The notes under the pieces: generated by a model | What the model was told of the DNA's origin: nothing | What the model saw: the letters and a program-made list of their open reading frames with translations, nothing else | The model's database searches: none | Shown here: in pieces, positions 7,405 through 17,633 of the stretch | How positions within the stretch are numbered: position 1 is the first letter of the stretch | Layout: every line of letters starts with the position of its first letter | NCBI GenBank assembly: GCA_945866155.1 | Contig: CAMBGL010000008.1 | Location: 1 to 21,217 of the forward strand | DNA length: 21,217 nucleotides | Origin: Bifidobacterium breve | GTDB lineage: Bacteria; Actinomycetota; Actinomycetes; Nanopelagicales; Nanopelagicaceae | Reading direction: 5' to 3' | Made by a program: the position numbers and the translations under genes

Positions 7405-8130
7405 TTACTTCGAAAGTGCGCGATGTTGGAGCTGTGTTAGATCCTTGCACCCTGTTACAGCGAGATTGAGTAATTGATCAAGGAGATCACGATCAAAGGG
7501 AGTTCCTTCCGCTGTTCCTTGCACTTCGATAAATCGACCGTCTCCGCTGCATACAACATTCATATCTGTATCTGCTCGAACATCTTCTTCATAACAGAGA
7601 TCAAGCATTGGAACACCACCAATAATTCCAACGCTTACCGCAGCGACTGAGTCACTCAGCGGATTTGCCGAAGCCTTGATATGTCCTTCTTTTTTTGCCC
7701 ACGCAATTGCATCAGCGAGTGCAACGTAAGCACCAGTAATTGCTGCTGTTCGAGTTCCACCATCTGCTTGTAAAACATCACAGTCAATAACAATTGTGTT
7801 CTCGCCAAGCTCTTGCATATTTACAATGGCTCGCAATGAACGTCCAACTAAACGTGAAATCTCCTGGGTGCGCCCACCTAATTTACCTTTTACGCTTTCA
7901 CGATCAGAGCGAGTGTGAGTTGCGCGAGGCAACATTGAATACTCAGATGTCACCCATCCTTTTCCAGAATCTTTTAGCCAGCGCGGAACTCCAGGTGAAA
8001 ATGATGCAACACAGAGAACTCGAGTCTTTCCGAATTCAACAAGAACTGAACCTTCTGCATGATCCAACCAATTACGGGTGAACTTTATCTCACGCAAATC
8101 TTTTACATCTCTACCATCATTGCGTGCCAT
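7405..8130 (-). CDS. rph: Ribonuclease PH
   Basis: Phosphorolytic 3'-5' exoribonuclease that trims tRNA 3' ends. 241 residues, standard length, starting MARNDGRD as in actinobacterial RNase PH. Key regions: [11 protein letters not shown] at 35-45, [15 protein letters not shown] at 86-100 (phosphate-binding arginines), [18 protein letters not shown] at 121-138, and [18 protein letters not shown] at 176-193 with the metal-binding aspartates. The ATG is preceded by AAGGAG 9 nt upstream, a clear ribosome binding site in the 12-nt gap after murI. Confidence 0.96.
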   Translation of the reverse strand: MARNDGRDVKDLREIKFTRNWLDHAEGSVLVEFGKTRVLCVASFSPGVPRWLKDSGKGWVTSEYSMLPRATHTRSDRESVKGKLGGRTQEISRLVGRSLRAIVNMQELGENTIVIDCDVLQADGGTRTAAITGAYVALADAIAWAKKEGHIKASANPLSDSVAAVSVGIIGGVPMLDLCYEEDVRADTDMNVVCSGDGRFIEVQGTAEGTPFDRDLLDQLLNLAVTGCKDLTQLQHRALSK

Positions 8131-8142
8131 TACTTCTTCTCC

Positions 8143-8940
8143 TTAGTTCTCATGATGCTCTACGTGTGTGACTTCTGGGCCGAGGAATCGACGAGCGAGT
8201 ACTTCAAATGCCTTTGCATCTCCTGTAGCCAAGAAACGATGAGTAGCAGGCGTACTCTGAGGAGTGCGTAGTAAAGAATTCTCAACTAAAACTCTATACA
8301 AATCTTTTGCTGTTTCTTCAGCACTTGAGACTAGCGAAACGTCATTTCCCATAACGTAGGAGATCACACCCGTAAGAAGTGGGTAGTGGGTACAACCCAA
8401 AACAAGGGTATCAATATTGGCCTTCATCACTGGTTCTAAATATTGGCGAGCAATCTTTGTAATCTCTTCACCAGACGTTTCACCACGTTCGACAAACTCA
8501 ACAAATAGAGGACAGGCAATTGAAGTTATCTGTAATTGTGGAGCGGCTGCAAATGCATCCGCATACGCTCGTGAATCAATAGTTGTACTTGTTCCAATTA
8601 CTCCGATTCGACCAGTGCGCGTTGCCGCTACAGCGCGACGAACAGCAGGTTGAATAACTTCGATAACAGGAATTGAATAACGCTCGCGTGCATCGCGAAG
8701 CATTGCTGCACTTGCAGTGTTACATGCAATTACAATTGCCTTTACGCCTTGATCAACTAAGAAATCTAAAGTCTCGAGTCCAAAAGTTCTGACTTCGGCA
8801 AGTGGACGGGGACCATATGGTCCGCGTGCTGTATCGCCAACATAAAGTGTTGATTCATTGGGAAGCTGATCTAATATGGCTCGCGCAACAGTCAATCCCC
8901 CGACGCCGGAATCGAATATTCCAATAGGTGCGTTGCTCAC
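8143..8940 (-). CDS. murI: Glutamate racemase
   Basis: Makes D-glutamate for peptidoglycan from L-glutamate, cofactor-free, in the cytoplasm. 265 residues. The two catalytic cysteines are present: Cys73 in ACNTASA and Cys183 in LGCTHYPLL; Asp10-Ser11 in [10 protein letters not shown] and the [11 protein letters not shown] substrate region at 35-45 are intact. The start is GTG at 8938-8940; no Shine-Dalgarno is clear and a TAGGCT hexamer lies 7 nt upstream. It is between cysM (23 nt upstream) and rph. Mycobacteria have a rhomboid gene before it and a phosphodiesterase gene after it; both are absent here. Confidence 0.96.
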   Translation of the reverse strand: MSNAPIGIFDSGVGGLTVARAILDQLPNESTLYVGDTARGPYGPRPLAEVRTFGLETLDFLVDQGVKAIVIACNTASAAMLRDARERYSIPVIEVIQPAVRRAVAATRTGRIGVIGTSTTIDSRAYADAFAAAPQLQITSIACPLFVEFVERGETSGEEITKIARQYLEPVMKANIDTLVLGCTHYPLLTGVISYVMGNDVSLVSSAEETAKDLYRVLVENSLLRTPQSTPATHRFLATGDAKAFEVLARRFLGPEVTHVEHHEN

Positions 8941-8963
8941 ACTGCTAAGCCTACCGTGTGACT

Positions 8964-9929
<966 letters not shown>

Positions 9930-9942
9930 TTACAGACCTTAC

Positions 9943-10221
9943 TTAGCCGCCAGCAACAGCTGGAAGAATTGTTATTGAGTCACCATTTTTTACTGGTGCT
10001 TCGAGTCCACCAAGAAAACGAACATCTTCATCGTTGACATACAAGTTGATGAATCGACGCAAAGCGCCATTTTCCAAGAGTCTTTCGCTGATACCTGGGT
10101 ATTGCACATCTAAATTAGCAATAACGGCGCTCAGTGTTTCCCCACTTGCAGCAACTACTTTTTGCTCCTTTGTATAGGGGCGCAAAATTGTTGGGATACG
10201 AACTTCGATTGCTGTAGTCAT
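9943..10221 (-). CDS. cysO: Sulfur-carrier protein CysO (ubiquitin-like, MoaD/ThiS fold)
   Basis: Small beta-grasp sulfur carrier of 92 residues ending in Gly-Gly (ILPAVAGG), the site that is adenylated and turned into a thiocarboxylate. NLYVNDEDVRFLGGLEAPVKNGD at about 59-81 is the conserved loop region. It donates sulfide to CysM for cysteine synthesis. The activating enzyme (MoeZ/MoeB type) is not in the window. No Shine-Dalgarno precedes the ATG; AATAAT at 10228-10233 ends 6 nt before it. Confidence 0.93.
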   Translation of the reverse strand: MTTAIEVRIPTILRPYTKEQKVVAASGETLSAVIANLDVQYPGISERLLENGALRRFINLYVNDEDVRFLGGLEAPVKNGDSITILPAVAGG

Positions 10222-10227
10222 GGGCTA

Positions 10228-10233
10228 ATTATT
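10228..10233 (-). promoter_or_regulatory. Candidate -10 box for a leaderless cysO transcript
   Basis: On the minus strand AATAAT (5 of 6 to TATAAT) ends exactly 6 nt before the cysO ATG, in a 25-nt gap with no Shine-Dalgarno. This spacing puts the transcription start at or next to the ATG. No convincing -35 was found. Confidence 0.35.
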
Positions 10234-10246
10234 ACCGTAAAGAGAG

Positions 10247-10663
10247 TTATTCGGAAATTGAAACTTCTTCTTCCGTCACTACGCCATCAATAATGCGATA
10301 TGAACGAAATTCCGTCGCAGGTGCAATCTCTTCGCGTGTGGAAACAAGCACATAATGAGCTCCGGGCTCTCCTGCATATGCAATATCGGTCCGTGATGGG
10401 TATGCCTCGGTCTCGGTATGAGAGTGATAAATAACGACTATCTCTTCATCATTATCATCAACCTCTCGATAAAGTGAAAGTAAATCTTTTGGATCAAATT
10501 CATAAAAAGTTGGAGAATGCGCAGCGTTAATCATCGGCTTCAAACGAAGTGCACGATCTTTACCAAGTGGGCCAAGAATTACGCCACACGCCTCATCTGG
10601 ATATTCCACACACGATTGCTCAAGAATGGCGTCGATGTGTGCCTGTGAAATTTTGAGTGTCAT
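10247..10663 (-). CDS. mec: CysO-cysteine peptidase, JAMM/MPN metalloprotease
   Basis: Zinc peptidase that cuts cysteine off the CysO-cysteine adduct. 138 residues. The JAMM motif is complete: His80-Ser-His82 in VIYHSHT, then AYPSRTD with Asp93, and Glu24 in YPDEACGVILG. It starts at an ATG preceded by a pyrimidine-rich stretch with no Shine-Dalgarno; TAGTCT lies 10 nt upstream. It is directly between DUF2017 (21 nt) and cysO (25 nt), the order known from mycobacteria. Confidence 0.93.
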   Translation of the reverse strand: MTLKISQAHIDAILEQSCVEYPDEACGVILGPLGKDRALRLKPMINAAHSPTFYEFDPKDLLSLYREVDDNDEEIVVIYHSHTETEAYPSRTDIAYAGEPGAHYVLVSTREEIAPATEFRSYRIIDGVVTEEEVSISE

Positions 10664-10684
10664 AAGGGAGATAAGACTACCGAA

Positions 10685-11257
10685 TCAATTGACTTCATTC
10701 GGTGAATCATCCATTAGCGCTTGTAACAAACTTTCTTGCAACCAACCCAGCCAACTGTAAACAGCATAAACACCCCGTAGCGGATCATCAGGTGCAAGGA
10801 GTTCAAGTTCATCATGAGAGCGCTCTTCTACATTAAGTCGAACTCCTAGCGCTAAACGGATGTCATTTATTGCACCGAGCCAAGCATTTGCATTGTCATG
10901 GTCAAGCTCGATTGAACCATCTTGCGCGCTTTTGAGTAATACTCTCATAGACATCGCATGCGCTTTCTTTTTATTTCTCAGAACTGATTCTGTATAACGA
11001 CGAAATTCAGCAGCATCTACTCCATCGGCATATGCATTTGGTAGAAGTCGAAGTAAGACCTCATCCTCTGGTGGAGAATCATGAGTTGTTATTCCAACCA
11101 TGGCAGCGAGTGGATCTTCATCAGAATGATCGCTACGTTCACTGAGTAACTCAATAATTTGTCCTGCTAAATTGATAAGAACTTCTCGCTCTGACTCAGA
11201 GAATTGTGCAACAAATGCGTTATTCCCATGGCGCGTAAATCCAGATTCTTCACTCAT
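10685..11257 (-). CDS. DUF2017 family protein
   Basis: Protein of 190 residues resembling the actinobacterial DUF2017 family, which sits next to clpS in many genomes; no enzymatic motif is visible and its function is not established. It is mostly helical and acidic, with paired segments such as [18 protein letters not shown] and the C-terminal [16 protein letters not shown]. The frame extends upstream to 11290, but the ATG at 11255-11257 is chosen because it forms a 4-base ATGA overlap with the clpS stop and has AAGGG 3-7 nt upstream, typical of translational coupling. Confidence 0.85.
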   Translation of the reverse strand: MSEESGFTRHGNNAFVAQFSESEREVLINLAGQIIELLSERSDHSDEDPLAAMVGITTHDSPPEDEVLLRLLPNAYADGVDAAEFRRYTESVLRNKKKAHAMSMRVLLKSAQDGSIELDHDNANAWLGAINDIRLALGVRLNVEERSHDELELLAPDDPLRGVYAVYSWLGWLQESLLQALMDDSPNEVN

Positions 11258-11550
11258 ATCCCTTGATCTCCACGTTGCAGCGTTGCCCATAATCCGAATT
11301 CATGAAGTCTGGCAACATCATGTTCCATCTCTTCACGACTACCAGTTGAAACTATTGCTTTGCCATCATTGTGAACTTTGAGCATCAATTCAGTCGCACG
11401 TTCTTTGGAATAACCAAAGAGTTCCATAAATACATAAGTCACATATGTCATCAGATTCACGGGATCATCCCAAACTATTGTGACCCACGGCTTATCAGAA
11501 TTGAAGATAGCTTGAATCTCTTCTTCAATCTTTGTTTTTGTTTTTACCAT
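11254..11550 (-). CDS. clpS: ClpS, N-degron adaptor of the Clp protease
   Basis: Adaptor that hands proteins with destabilising N-termini to the Clp ATPase (ClpC1 in Actinobacteria). 98 residues with a flexible acidic N-terminus and the conserved core: [21 protein letters not shown] at 21-41 with Asp28-Asp29, [21 protein letters not shown] at 45-65 with His60, then a Gly-containing beta segment. These residues line the N-degron pocket. It overlaps DUF2017 by 4 bases and starts 2 nt after the GH18-like gene, so all three are probably on one message. Confidence 0.95.
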   Translation of the reverse strand: MVKTKTKIEEEIQAIFNSDKPWVTIVWDDPVNLMTYVTYVFMELFGYSKERATELMLKVHNDGKAIVSTGSREEMEHDVARLHEFGLWATLQRGDQGI

Positions 11551-11552
11551 TT

Positions 11553-13421
11553 TTATCTCACAACAATTGAAAATTCATTAGATTTATTCTCAATTGTCTC
11601 GCCTTCAAGGAAATAGAGAATGCGGTAAGAAAATACACCTCGTCTACTCTCTGTAAGGGAGAGTTCAAAATTGCCTTGAGAGTCAGTAGAGAGAACCACG
11701 GAGACATTTTGCCACTTTTCTTGACTCCACTTTTGTAGTTGAACCGTGACACCTGTTTTTCTAGGAAATACTGTTCCAGATATCAAATTATCTTTGCCCG
11801 TAGCAATTACTGCTGGAGCAGTGTGAGAAAGACGCGGGCGCACCTGCACGAAACTCTGGTTACTTATCGATGCACTTATCTCCCATGTGCCCTCAGTTCG
11901 CGCCTGTAAATATGTGAGCGATGCAAAAGTCAGCGGCAATGAAAAGGTTCCATCTGCTGAAGTAACTACGTCGGTTAGCTTTCTCCACGGTTGCTGCTCA
12001 GATTTTCTATGCTCAACGATGACAGGTACGCCACTCTTTCCAACCTTGTTTTCGCCATTGATTGCGCCAGAAAGGATAAATTGTTGACCATATAAAATTT
12101 CATTCTTATCTACGGAAATCTTGCTAGTTATTTTCTCTGGCGCAAAAGACATTGCAGCACTGCGTATTGCTTGCGTTGCAGATACATCTTCCATACCTAA
12201 CGTCCAAAGTGCGACCCCTCCTAGTTTGTATTTTTCAACGAGGGCTGCACGAATTGCATACGACTGGCTATTTTGAAACCATACTGTTCGCGAGACGGCG
12301 CAAGAGGTAGAAAGGCCACTTGTATTTTCTCCGTTATATATTTGAGTATATGAATACGTTGCTTCAGCAGTCTTTGTATCAAAATTTGGAGTCGCCTTGT
12401 CAATTATTGCTTTCGCACTTGCATAATTCATCTTGAAAGTTGCAGCCTTTGCTCCTTTTTTTATTCCGGCAGGAGCAGATGTTGGGCAAGATCCAACTAT
12501 CTTGGTAATCCAATCACGCCCATAACCAGGGAGCCCCACAAAAACTTTAGATGAAGCCATCACGCTCACTGCGTATTTCACTGAACGCTCCGTCCACTCG
12601 AGCGGGCCAATTGGTCCAGGTTTAGCAACAGAGTAGTCATAGGTCATGATTCGTAAGCGATCAATATCGTTTGCAATTGCAGCCCATGCAAACACCGTGT
12701 AACCCTTACTTTTTTGGGTGGGATCAAAAAGCACAGGGGTAGTTACAGATAAAACTTTGCCGTTGGAACGCAATTTCACACTGAGTTCTTTTACAAATGC
12801 AACCCAGAAAGGTGCAGTCTTCGCCCAAGTCTTATTCCCATCAACGAAGGCAAAACCTTCGAAATCTAAATCTATTCCATCAAAATTATTTGTGCTAACT
12901 AATGTTGCAATACTCTCTACAACTTGAGTCCTCGTCTTGGGGTTCGCCAATAATCCAGAGAGCACTAACTTTGCAGTTCCATCTGTAATTGTTGGAACTA
13001 CTAATACTCCTGCGCGCTTCATCAAACACGTTGTTGTTGCCATGGGCCACGAAGGATTACCAGATACATATTCATTTCGAATAGAGGTGGCGCTTTTGAG
13101 GGTAAACCAAAAAGGATTTACCTCTTTTATTAGGTCGCTGTTAGTAAAAAGATACGATGCGGTAAGACTCTCATTTTCAGCAACACCATATTGACTTGCA
13201 TCGCAAATTCCAGCAGTCGCACTTTCGCTTCGCCCTACAACTGGAATCTTTTTCACGAAAGGCATAACAGTTTTCACTGAATAATATGGAATCCAACCTG
13301 AGAGTATTTCTCGTGGCTGCGGGGTAGAAGAATCCGCACTATTTGAGTGTGGCATGAATAGAGATAGAAATATCGACGTCACAAGCACTGTTGTCAGCCG
13401 GAATGCATATCTCATATTCAT
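11553..13421 (-). CDS. Secreted glycoside hydrolase family 18-like protein
   Basis: Protein of 622 residues with an N-terminal signal peptide (basic start, hydrophobic 9-23, likely cleaved near 29). Residues about 36-425 form a GH18 barrel: the catalytic signature DGIDLDFEG at 181-189 has Asp181, Asp184, Asp186 and Glu188 in the DxxDxDxE pattern; RIMTYDYS at 257-264, [10 protein letters not shown] at 295-304 and [12 protein letters not shown] at 401-412 are further GH18 features. Residues 430-622 look like two Ig-like beta domains. The active site is intact, so it should hydrolyse beta-1,4-N-acetylglucosamine-type linkages (chitin, or cell-wall glycan as in SleL/YaaH-like members); the substrate is not decidable. 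There is no clear Shine-Dalgarno, and TACTCT lies 10 nt before the first ATG; a second ATG follows at 13415. Confidence 0.9.
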   Translation of the reverse strand: MNMRYAFRLTTVLVTSIFLSLFMPHSNSADSSTPQPREILSGWIPYYSVKTVMPFVKKIPVVGRSESATAGICDASQYGVAENESLTASYLFTNSDLIKEVNPFWFTLKSATSIRNEYVSGNPSWPMATTTCLMKRAGVLVVPTITDGTAKLVLSGLLANPKTRTQVVESIATLVSTNNFDGIDLDFEGFAFVDGNKTWAKTAPFWVAFVKELSVKLRSNGKVLSVTTPVLFDPTQKSKGYTVFAWAAIANDIDRLRIMTYDYSVAKPGPIGPLEWTERSVKYAVSVMASSKVFVGLPGYGRDWITKIVGSCPTSAPAGIKKGAKAATFKMNYASAKAIIDKATPNFDTKTAEATYSYTQIYNGENTSGLSTSCAVSRTVWFQNSQSYAIRAALVEKYKLGGVALWTLGMEDVSATQAIRSAAMSFAPEKITSKISVDKNEILYGQQFILSGAINGENKVGKSGVPVIVEHRKSEQQPWRKLTDVVTSADGTFSLPLTFASLTYLQARTEGTWEISASISNQSFVQVRPRLSHTAPAVIATGKDNLISGTVFPRKTGVTVQLQKWSQEKWQNVSVVLSTDSQGNFELSLTESRRGVFSYRILYFLEGETIENKSNEFSIVVR

Positions 13422-13509
13422 AAGGATTTTTAGAGTATCGGGTAGGCCTTAGAAAATCCTTAGACCACGCCACACAATCGATGGCGTGCTATGCGCTATC
13501 TACTCTGTG

Positions 13510-13779
13510 CTATTTATCTTCTGGAGCCGGACGCAACCCTGCATGAATCTCTTTACACGTAGGGCAGATTGGATATTTTTCGGGATCACGTGATGGAATC
13601 CATTTCTTTCCACACAATGCTTTTACCGCTTTTCCAGTAACTGCTGATTCAACAATTTTTTCTTTCTTTACATAATGTGAAAATCGATCATGATTGCCAT
13701 CGTCTTCAACAAGCTCTGGGCGAGTCAATAAATCTGTATCAGTATCGCCTTGAGTTCCAAGTTTCCTAAAGATTCCCAT
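13510..13779 (-). CDS. DUF3039 family protein (putative zinc-binding)
   Basis: Small actinobacterial protein, 89 residues from the ATG at 13777-13779. The core DDGNHDRFSHYVKKEKIVESAVTG, then ALCGKKWIPSRDPEKYPICPTCKEI, matches what I know of DUF3039; the Cys in LCGK and the CPTC pair suggest a zinc site. Function unknown. The frame is open to a TTG at 13803; the ATG is preferred, but neither has a Shine-Dalgarno (TATCCT lies 10 nt before the ATG). It is divergent from argF, sharing a short intergenic region. Confidence 0.82.
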   Translation of the reverse strand: MGIFRKLGTQGDTDTDLLTRPELVEDDGNHDRFSHYVKKEKIVESAVTGKAVKALCGKKWIPSRDPEKYPICPTCKEIHAGLRPAPEDK

Positions 13780-13811
13780 AATGGGAGCAAGGATACCCGC
13801 CAAATCTTGCT

Positions 13812-13845
13812 TTGAGCATGCTCTTTCTGCGGGTAGAATTGCTAA
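13812..13845 (+). promoter_or_regulatory. argF promoter giving a probable leaderless mRNA
   Basis: TTGAGC at 13812-13817 and TAGAAT at 13834-13839 (5 of 6 to TATAAT) are 16 bp apart. The -10 hexamer ends 6 nt before the argF ATG at 13846, so transcription should begin at or beside the A of the ATG. There is no Shine-Dalgarno, consistent with leaderless translation. Confidence 0.6.
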
Positions 13846-14787
13846 ATGAAGGACTTATTGCACACAGCAGATTTATCCCGCGAGGATATTGAACTCCTGC
13901 TCGCAACTGCAAGTGATTTTGCAGCAAAACCTCTCTCTGCCTCTACCGCTCTTGCTCATAAAACTGTTGCTATCTACATGACAAAGCCTTCAACTCGTAC
14001 ACGTCTCTCCTCCGAGACTGCCGTTGCGCACTTGGGCGGAACCCCAATATTTATTCGTGGTGATGAATTGCAACTAGGCCGTGGAGAAACTATTGCAGAT
14101 ACCGCAAAGATTATTAGTGGCTATTGCGATGCACTCATCATTAGAACTTTTGCACAAAACGAAGTTGATGAACTTGGTATTCATGCATCTATTCCAGTGA
14201 TAAATGCACTCACTGATGATGATCATCCAACACAATTGCTTGCAGATTGGCTTACAATTCGCGAAACTTTTGGTAAAGACATTTCCGGTCGTAAGTTTGT
14301 TTATCTAGGTGATGGAAACAATATGGCTAACGCATGGCTAGTCATGGGTGCAATCATGGGAGCCCACGTGGTTGCTGCAACTCCGCAAGGAAAATGGGCA
14401 CCTAATAAAGAATATGTTGAACTTGCTAAGAGCATCGCGAAAAAGAGTGGTGGTACGGTCGAAGTAATCCATGATGCAGATGAAGCGGCACACGGTGCGA
14501 GTGTTCTCTACACAGATGTCTGGATGTCCATGGGAGATTCAGAATCAGATAGAAAAGAGAAGGTGGCAGCACTATCTCCCTTCTCTGTAACTGATTCCTT
14601 GATGGCGGTCACAGAAAAAGATTCAATATTCATGCACTGTTTACCAGCGCATCGCGGAGAGGAAGTTTCCGCATCTGTCATTGATGGTCCACGATCTGTA
14701 ATTTGGCGCGAGGCATATCATCGCCGTACAACAATTCAGGCTCTCTTGTATCACTTATCACGCGGGGAATTAGTAGGTTCGAAGTAG
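13846..14787 (+). CDS. argF: Ornithine carbamoyltransferase
   Basis: Makes citrulline from ornithine and carbamoyl phosphate, the sixth step of arginine synthesis. 313 residues. Carbamoyl-phosphate loop KPSTRTR at 47-53; DDHPTQLLADW at 125-135; the ornithine loop TDVWMSMGD at 223-231, where SMG marks ornithine rather than aspartate specificity; and FMHCLPAHRGEEV at 262-274 with catalytic Cys265. It stands apart from other arginine genes. A near-consensus promoter puts the transcription start on the ATG. pntAA follows about 30 nt later, so the transhydrogenase genes may be read partly from this promoter. Confidence 0.94.
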   Translation: MKDLLHTADLSREDIELLLATASDFAAKPLSASTALAHKTVAIYMTKPSTRTRLSSETAVAHLGGTPIFIRGDELQLGRGETIADTAKIISGYCDALIIRTFAQNEVDELGIHASIPVINALTDDDHPTQLLADWLTIRETFGKDISGRKFVYLGDGNNMANAWLVMGAIMGAHVVAATPQGKWAPNKEYVELAKSIAKKSGGTVEVIHDADEAAHGASVLYTDVWMSMGDSESDRKEKVAALSPFSVTDSLMAVTEKDSIFMHCLPAHRGEEVSASVIDGPRSVIWREAYHRRTTIQALLYHLSRGELVGSK

Positions 14788-14807
14788 CCTGACTCGCAAG
14801 TAACCGC

Positions 14808-14813
14808 TACCTT
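14808..14813 (+). promoter_or_regulatory. Candidate -10 box for pntAA
   Basis: TACCTT (TANNNT pattern) ends 6 nt before the ATG at 14820, which is the start that fits the protein family. It sits in the gap after argF. No -35 stands out. Confidence 0.3.
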
Positions 14814-14819
14814 ATGGGC

Positions 14820-15950
14820 ATGCGAGTAGCCGTCCCTTTAGAAATTCGAGATGGAGAGAAGCGCGTAGCGCTTGTCCCAGACATCATTAATAAACTCACC
14901 AAACTTGGACTCGATGTTCTTATCGAATCAGGTGCTGGCATCCATGCTCAAGCAACTGATGCAGATTATGTAAGTGCAGGAGCATCGATCGGTAAGGGTG
15001 AGGTGCTCGGCGATGCTGATGTAGTTCTATCGGTACAGCCACTCACACCAGCACAGATGTCGAAGTTAAAAAAGGGTGCAATTACTATTTCGTTCCTCTC
15101 TCCTGTTACTGCAGTCGATTCAATTGAGGCAGCAGCAAGTGCAGGTGTAACGGCTTTCTCACTTGAACTCGTTCCACGTATATCGCGCGCTCAATCCATG
15201 GATGCGCTGACATCACAAGCATTGTGTGCGGGTTATCGCGCAGTCCTTGTTGGCGCAGAAATGTCACCGCGCTTCTTCCCATTACTGATGACAGCAGCTG
15301 GAACAGTGACACCAGCTCAAGTACTTGTACTAGGCGCCGGTGTTGCAGGATTACAAGCAATTGCAACAGCTCGTCGACTTGGCGCAGTTGTTTCTGCATA
15401 CGACGTGCGACCATCATCGGCTGATGAAGTGAAATCAATGGGTGCAACTTTTATTGAACTCGAACTTGAAGCACTTGAAGGTGCCGGTGGTTATGCACGA
15501 GAGATGACAGAAGAGCGCGCAGCAAAACAGCGTGAACTTTTGACACCGTACATTGCAAAATCACATTTAGTCATTACTACTGCAGCAGTTCCTGGTCGCG
15601 CTGCTCCACGTTTGATGACACAAGCAATGGTTGATTCGATGGCTCCAGGAACAATCATTGTTGACCTAGCTGCAGAATCAGGCGGCAATGTTGAAGGATC
15701 TAAGCCTGGTGAGGTTATTACTACGGCAGGTGGAGTAAAGATTTGGGGCGGAAAAGATGTTCCAAGTCAGTTGTCATTCCACGCTTCAAGCTTGTATTCA
15801 CGCAACGTAGTCAATCTACTTACTCTATTTACTAAGGCTGGCGCAGATGGTGCACCTGTCTCATTCGACCTCAATTTTGAGGATGAAATTATCAATGGTG
15901 CAGCAGTAACGCATGCTGGTGCTCGCAGAAATTCAGGAGGAGCTAAGTAA
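14820..15950 (+). CDS. pntAA: NAD(P) transhydrogenase alpha subunit part 1 (NAD-binding dI)
   Basis: Soluble NAD(H)-binding domain I of the proton-translocating transhydrogenase, which transfers hydride from NADH to NADP using the proton gradient. The ATG at 14820 gives 376 residues starting MRVAVPLEIRDGEKRVALVPD, as in family members; an ATG two codons earlier (14814) is the alternative. The RxxQxxD loop is SRAQSMDALTSQAL, and the Rossmann motif VLGAGVAGLQAIATARRLGA binds NAD. No Shine-Dalgarno is present, but TACCTT at 14808-14813 ends 6 nt before the chosen ATG, another leaderless-type arrangement. Its stop overlaps the next start by one base (TAATG). Confidence 0.93.
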   Translation: MRVAVPLEIRDGEKRVALVPDIINKLTKLGLDVLIESGAGIHAQATDADYVSAGASIGKGEVLGDADVVLSVQPLTPAQMSKLKKGAITISFLSPVTAVDSIEAAASAGVTAFSLELVPRISRAQSMDALTSQALCAGYRAVLVGAEMSPRFFPLLMTAAGTVTPAQVLVLGAGVAGLQAIATARRLGAVVSAYDVRPSSADEVKSMGATFIELELEALEGAGGYAREMTEERAAKQRELLTPYIAKSHLVITTAAVPGRAAPRLMTQAMVDSMAPGTIIVDLAAESGGNVEGSKPGEVITTAGGVKIWGGKDVPSQLSFHASSLYSRNVVNLLTLFTKAGADGAPVSFDLNFEDEIINGAAVTHAGARRNSGGAK

Positions 15951-16228
15951 TGAATGCAGTTGCCATCATCTCCATCTTTACGCTGGCGGTATTCGTCGGT
16001 TTTGAAGTTGTATCGAAAGTTTCTTCAACTCTGCACACACCGCTAATGAGTGGAGCTAATGCAATTCACGGTGTGATTTTGGTCGGAGCAATCATCGTTG
16101 CCGACCACAGCACTACAAATCTTGAACTCGGACTTGCCGTTACCGCAATCGTGCTTGCAACAATCAATATGGTCGGTGGCTTTGTCGTAACAGATCGAAT
16201 GCTTGAGATGTTCAAGGGTAAGAAATAA
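15950..16228 (+). CDS. pntAB: NAD(P) transhydrogenase alpha subunit part 2 (membrane)
   Basis: Small membrane subunit of 92 residues with three helices (about 3-21, 33-51 and 59-80), including VFVGFEVVSKVSSTLHTPLMSGANAIHG, the conserved part of membrane domain II. In E. coli this segment is fused to the NAD-binding domain; the split form is common in Actinobacteria and in Rhodospirillum. GGAGGAG lies 7 nt upstream, and single-base overlaps with genes on both sides point to coupled translation. Confidence 0.93.
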   Translation: MNAVAIISIFTLAVFVGFEVVSKVSSTLHTPLMSGANAIHGVILVGAIIVADHSTTNLELGLAVTAIVLATINMVGGFVVTDRMLEMFKGKK

Positions 16229-17619
16229 TGAGCCGCACTATTTATGACCTCATAGGCCTCTTTGCAGGCATCTGTTTTATTCTTGCTCTCAAAGGTTTGT
16301 CACATCCAAAGACTGCACGCCGCGGAAATAAGATCGGTGCAGTTGGTGCGACTATCGCAACACTCGTTGTTTTCTTCTACGCAAATGAAGGTTCATCACT
16401 TCCACTCAATAATTTGGGATGGATTCTTGGTGCAATTGCATTAGGTACCCTCATCGGAGTTCCTGCCGCTCGCAAAGTTCAGATGACTCAAATGCCACAA
16501 CTAGTTGCACTATTCAATGGTGTTGGTGGTGGCGCAGCAGCGCTTGTTGCAATCGTTGAGTACCTGAACTTAGGAGATACAGCAACAACTGCTGAAGTTA
16601 TCTTTACAGTATTTACTGTCATTGTTGGGTGTGTTTCATTTAGCGGTTCCATCATTACATTTATGAAGCTTCAAGAGCTTATGACTACACGCCCTGTTGT
16701 ATTTCCTGGTGGGCGCTTCGTAATCGCAGGAACACTCGTTGCCGTATTAGGAGTATCGGTATGGGTTGTTACAGCACTTGGAACTACACCTCTACTAGTA
16801 CTTGCACTGCTCTCACTTCTATTCGGTATCCTCTTCGTGCTTCCAGTTGGCGGAGCAGATGTACCAATCGTTATCTCACTTCTCAATGCATTTACTGGAC
16901 TAACAGTTGCTGCGAGTGGATACGTACTCGACTCAGTTCTTTTGATTATTGCTGGAACTCTTGTTGGTGCATCAGGAACTATCTTGACTCGTTTGATGGC
17001 AGAGGCAATGGGACGTTCACTCTTTGGAACTCTCTTTGGTGCATTTACCGCAAAGCCGCAAGATACTTCAGGAGTTGCCGAAGATCGCCCAGTGCGCTCA
17101 GGTTCTCCAGATGATGTTGCAATCTTGCTCAACTACGCACGTCGTGTTGTCATCGTTCCTGGTTTCGGTCTTGCAGTTGCGCAAGCACAACACACAGTTC
17201 GCGAACTTGCAGATTTGATGATTTCTAAAGGAATTGATGTTGCATATGGAATTCACCCAGTTGCAGGACGTATGCCTGGACACATGAACGTTTTACTTGC
17301 TGAGGCAAATGTTCCATACGATCAATTACTTGAAATGGATGAGGTCAATCCAACATTTGGGCAAACCGATGTTGCCATTGTTATTGGTGCAAATGACGTT
17401 GTGAATCCGGCAGCAAAGAACTCACCTGGTTGCCCAATTTATGGAATGCCAATCCTTGAAGTTTCAAATGCTGCGAATGTAATCTTCTTGAAGCGTTCTA
17501 TGCGTCCTGGATTTGCTGGCATCGAGAATGAACTTCTTTATGACCCAAAGACTATGCTGCTATTCGGTGATGCGAAAGCCTCGCTCACTAAGGTAGTTGG
17601 AGCACTTAAGGCACTTTAG
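16228..17619 (+). CDS. pntB: NAD(P) transhydrogenase beta subunit (membrane and NADP-binding)
   Basis: 463 residues. Residues 1-265 hold about eight or nine membrane helices of domain II, which with PntAB form the proton path; MPQLVALFNGVGGGAAALVA at about 88-107 is the actinobacterial form of the helix where E. coli has His91. The cytoplasmic NADP(H)-binding domain III follows from about 295: VVIVPGFGLAVAQAQ, GIHPVAGRMPGHMNVLLAEA, EVNPTFGQTDVAIVIGANDVVNPAA and SMRPGFAGIENELL are all intact. The gene starts inside the pntAB stop (TAATG). A strong terminator follows at 17634-17694, closing the operon. Confidence 0.95.
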   Translation: MSRTIYDLIGLFAGICFILALKGLSHPKTARRGNKIGAVGATIATLVVFFYANEGSSLPLNNLGWILGAIALGTLIGVPAARKVQMTQMPQLVALFNGVGGGAAALVAIVEYLNLGDTATTAEVIFTVFTVIVGCVSFSGSIITFMKLQELMTTRPVVFPGGRFVIAGTLVAVLGVSVWVVTALGTTPLLVLALLSLLFGILFVLPVGGADVPIVISLLNAFTGLTVAASGYVLDSVLLIIAGTLVGASGTILTRLMAEAMGRSLFGTLFGAFTAKPQDTSGVAEDRPVRSGSPDDVAILLNYARRVVIVPGFGLAVAQAQHTVRELADLMISKGIDVAYGIHPVAGRMPGHMNVLLAEANVPYDQLLEMDEVNPTFGQTDVAIVIGANDVVNPAAKNSPGCPIYGMPILEVSNAANVIFLKRSMRPGFAGIENELLYDPKTMLLFGDAKASLTKVVGALKAL

Positions 17620-17633
17620 AAAGTAGACAAGCC

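Noticed and set aside
14776..14792. T-arm-like GGTTCGAA stretch suggesting a tRNA
   Set aside because: It lies in the last codons of argF and lacks the acceptor, D and anticodon stems.
16671..17132. Minus-strand frame of 153 codons inside pntB
   Set aside because: Shadow of the conserved pntB frame.
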